From Clostridiales bacterium (lineage in GTDB: Bacteria > Bacillota > Clostridia > Oscillospirales > Acutalibacteraceae): 5,874 bases of DNA. Every line of letters begins with the position of its first letter. Within the stretch, counting starts at the first letter, position 1. Below are positions 5,420 through 5,874 of this stretch, piece by piece. The stretch covers positions 1 through 5,874 of the forward strand of contig JAAVYX010000127.1 of NCBI GenBank assembly GCA_022791355.1, read 5' to 3'. A program made the translations under genes and the position numbers. The notes under the pieces were generated by a model. That model ran no database searches, had not been told where the DNA came from, and saw only the letters and a program-made list of their open reading frames with translations.

Positions 5420-5585
5420 GCTCATCCAGGCCTATGACAGCCGGTATCAGCTGGTGCTGGACGTGGCCAAGCGCGCCCGGCATATCGCCGAGCAGGCCGA
5501 GGAGGAACAGCGTATTGTTATTGAGAAGCCGGTGAGCCTGGCTATTGATCAGATTGCCGACGGTAAGCGCGGGGAGCAGGCGTAA
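5397..5585 (+). CDS. rpoZ: RNA polymerase omega subunit
   Basis: This 62-residue protein is slightly shorter than the B. subtilis omega of about 67. It has the Firmicutes-type start MLNPAIGEL and the core motif DSRYQLVLDVAKRAR (14-28), which contacts the beta-prime subunit and supports polymerase assembly. KPVSLAIDQI then resembles the second conserved helix. ATG at 5397 lies inside the gmk 3' end (23-nt overlap), with GAGGTG (5384-5389) 7 nt upstream. The gmk-rpoZ pairing is a common arrangement. It is the last gene before a strong terminator; the coaBC and priA genes that often follow are not in the window. Confidence 0.93.
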   Translation: MLNPAIGELIQAYDSRYQLVLDVAKRARHIAEQAEEEQRIVIEKPVSLAIDQIADGKRGEQA

Positions 5586-5618
5586 CGTCTCTCGCGGCCG
5601 ATATGCGCAGGGGAGGAG

Positions 5619-5662
5619 CGGCCAAAGGGCGGAGGAGGAGAGTCTGCCTTTTGGCCGTTTTT
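5619..5662 (+). terminator. Rho-independent terminator of the yicC-rpoZ operon
   Basis: A 15-bp stem pairs 5619-5633 (CGGCCAAAGGGCGGA) with 5643-5657 (TCTGCCTTTTGGCCG), with two G-U pairs and a 9-nt loop. TTTTT (5658-5662) and CTTGTTT follow. It begins 33 nt after the rpoZ stop. Confidence 0.92.
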
Positions 5663-5689
5663 CTTGTTTAATAGGGCGGAAGGTTTTAT

Positions 5690-5714
5690 ATCCCTTGCGC
5701 AGGGATTTTCTTTT
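5690..5714 (+). terminator. Possible secondary terminator
   Basis: ATCCCT (5690-5695) and AGGGAT (5701-5706) form a 6-bp stem with a 5-nt loop, followed by TTTCTTTT. It would catch readthrough from the stronger terminator just upstream. The short stem keeps this tentative. Part of it (GCGCAGGGATTTTC) is shared with the yicC-remA spacer. Confidence 0.5.
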
Positions 5715-5757
5715 GCCTGCGGCGGCTTAAATATGAATTTTTCTTGTTGGGTTGGGT

Positions 5758-5846
5758 GGGGGATTTCGCGCCAGATTTCCTTTTTCTCTTTCTCCAATAC
5801 CTGGTCTAATAGCGCGACATACTTTTCTTTGTGTGAAGAAAAGTAT
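5758..5846 (-). repeat. Hairpin plus conserved block, right copy (inverted) of the dispersed element
   Basis: A perfect inverted repeat, ATACTTTTCTT (5819-5829) with AAGAAAAGTAT (5836-5846) and loop TGTGTG, adjoins a block (5758-5818) whose reverse complement matches 155-215 at about 48 of 61 bases without gaps. The copy is inverted relative to the left one. Its stem differs in sequence from the left stem but is just as well paired. The minus frame is open through this copy, but the left copy has stops in that frame. The element may continue past the window end. Confidence 0.7.
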
Positions 5847-5874
5847 AGATTTCTCTGCGGCCCATCTAAGCGAA

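Noticed and set aside
5549..5874. Minus-strand open frame running in from the window end
   Set aside because: It crosses both plus-strand terminators and enters rpoZ antisense; the homologous left copy of the repeat has stops in this frame.

Overview
The window looks like a chromosomal segment of a moderately GC-rich, low-G+C-lineage Gram-positive bacterium, most likely a gut clostridium of the Oscillospiraceae type. This is inferred from the gene order yicC-remA-gmk-rpoZ (the Bacillus/Clostridium arrangement), strong AGGAGG-type ribosome binding sites, consensus sigma-A promoters, a Gram-positive LexA (Cheo-type) box and a RemA homologue. No species can be named from sequence alone.

Layout. 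1-427 is non-coding: a GC-rich repeat block (53-115), a perfect 13-bp hairpin followed by a conserved block (124-215), degenerate AT-rich sub-repeats (187-305) and a possible promoter. The window opens with a small hairpin (GGGGT/ACCCC, 1-13) cut off from its context. 428-2167 (+) is a DEAD-box RNA helicase with a DbpA-type RNA-binding domain and a basic R/G-rich tail. 2168-2606 has no credible gene but holds copies of the GC-rich repeat and two successive hairpins with the same stem base. 2607-3068 (-) is a self-contained transcription unit: consensus promoter, LexA box over the predicted start site, strong RBS, a 77-residue single-pass membrane protein, a structured 3' region and a rho-independent terminator. 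3232-5662 (+) is the housekeeping operon: promoter, a roughly 160-nt leader with a 13-bp tandem repeat, yicC, remA, gmk, rpoZ and a strong terminator. 5663-5874 holds a second weaker terminator and an inverted copy of the 124-215 element.

Function. The operon combines an endoribonuclease (YicC), a DNA-binding regulator (RemA), GMP-to-GDP conversion (guanylate kinase) and the RNA polymerase omega subunit. remA/gmk and gmk/rpoZ overlap and are probably translationally coupled. The helicase is a separate RNA-remodelling gene.

The most interesting items are the LexA-box-controlled small membrane protein, a candidate DNA-damage-induced effector, and the pair of inverted hairpin elements at the two ends of the window, whose stems differ in sequence yet are each perfectly paired.
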